Shown: positions 63,790 to 64,000 of the stretch, piece after piece
Layout of the letters: every line of letters starts with the position of its first letter
Position numbering within the stretch: the first letter of the stretch is position 1
Program-made: the position numbers and the translations under genes
Source: Nitrospira moscoviensis
Lineage (GTDB): Bacteria > Nitrospirota > Nitrospiria > Nitrospirales > Nitrospiraceae
Reading direction: 5' to 3'
Length of the DNA: 64,000 nt
NCBI RefSeq assembly: GCF_001273775.1
Contig: NZ_CP011801.1
Span: forward strand, 3,636,001 to 3,700,000
The notes under the pieces: model-generated
Told to the model about the DNA's origin: nothing
Databases searched by the model: none
The model's input: only the letters and a program-made list of their open reading frames with translations

Positions 63790-64000
63790 TTACCGGGCCA
63801 CGTCTTCGGAGCGAAACCGGGCCGTGAGTGTACCTTCCAGCGCATCGAGCAGCTCGCTCCCCAGGAAAGGCTTCCCGAGAAAGGGGTGGGCCAGCTCTCT
63901 GCGGACCATTTGCACCTCTTCAGACAAGACGTTGCCTGAGATGAGGAGGACCCCCGTGTGACAGCCGTTGGGAATGGCTTGCCGCACTTCTTCAAGCCCG
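63790..64000 (-). CDS. Receiver domain of a response regulator or hybrid kinase (partial)
   Basis: The visible 70 or so residues read in from the right edge and end at the stop at 63790. They contain the second half of a receiver domain: GVLLISGNVLSEEVQ, then HPFLGKPFLGSELLDALEGTL, where Lys in GKPF is the conserved receiver lysine, followed by a short tail. With nothing after the receiver, it is the C-terminal module of a hybrid kinase or a single-domain regulator. The phosphoacceptor Asp is outside the window. Confidence 0.7.
   Translation of the reverse strand, partial: GLEEVRQAIPNGCHTGVLLISGNVLSEEVQMVRRELAHPFLGKPFLGSELLDALEGTLTARFRSEDVAR

Noticed and set aside
1..64000. tRNA, rRNA or riboswitch genes
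   Set aside because: I looked for rRNA-like stretches, tRNA cloverleaf ends and conserved riboswitch cores and recognised none; a covariance-model search would be needed to exclude small RNAs.

Overview
The window is GC-rich, gene-dense and bacterial. Its gene content is an unusually complete alpha-glucan/trehalose island, several cation P-type ATPases, universal stress proteins, heme c proteins, a phosphoketolase and many PAS sensor kinases. Together with a dispersed palindromic repeat family that I recall from Nitrospira genomes, this suggests a Nitrospira-like member of the Nitrospirota. The taxonomy is inference; no rRNA or tRNA gene is present to anchor it.

Layout. 1-6.2 kb: edge of an exported protein, a two-domain UspA protein, a Na,K-type (P2C) ATPase, a broken macA/macB chimera and a MntA/HepT toxin-antitoxin pair. 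6.2-29.9 kb: the sugar island, with a GH13 glucosidase, GlgB, maltokinase, GlgE, a TM-helix channel-like protein, an unusual glycosyltransferase, a TreT-type GT4 trehalose synthase, TreS, a DUF5752 protein, TreY, GlgC, a TetR regulator, a free-standing CBM48 protein, three small stress-type proteins, TreZ and GlgX. 29.9-43.6 kb: an MscS channel, an outer-membrane protein, a 31-residue membrane peptide beside a second P-type ATPase, remnants of a Usp gene and an NrfH gene, phosphoketolase, a GH15 enzyme, glucose-6-phosphate dehydrogenase, a cyclase-family hydrolase, a monoheme cytochrome c, a coiled-coil protein and a cupredoxin-like lipoprotein. 43.7-53.8 kb: signalling genes (a frameshifted NarL-type regulator with its PAS kinase, a DUF4143 ATPase, a second PAS kinase, a large CheB-CheR-PAS fusion, a CheB with a separate zinc-ribbon partner). 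53.9-64 kb: a Ca-type P-type ATPase, a CaCA exchanger, a heavy-metal RND pump with its adaptor, two tandem DUF2238 membrane proteins and a partial receiver domain.

How the genes fit together. GlgC can supply ADP-glucose. TreT would condense a nucleotide glucose with glucose to give trehalose, TreS isomerises it to maltose, maltokinase makes maltose-1-phosphate, GlgE polymerises it, and GlgB branches the glucan. GlgX debranches it, and TreY/TreZ turn it back into trehalose. This is a closed trehalose-glucan loop with no glycogen synthase or phosphorylase in the window. Mechanosensitive channels beside it point to osmotic stress. Phosphoketolase and G6PDH link it to central carbon flow.

Other themes. 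At least four genes look damaged by internal deletion or frameshift (macA/macB, nrfH, a small usp, the NarL regulator). Simple-sequence repeats have expanded inside or next to several genes (two P-type ATPases, the zwf leader, the ends of signalling genes). There are at least three kinds of palindromic, MITE-like repeats. No transposase, integrase, CRISPR array or RNA gene was recognised.
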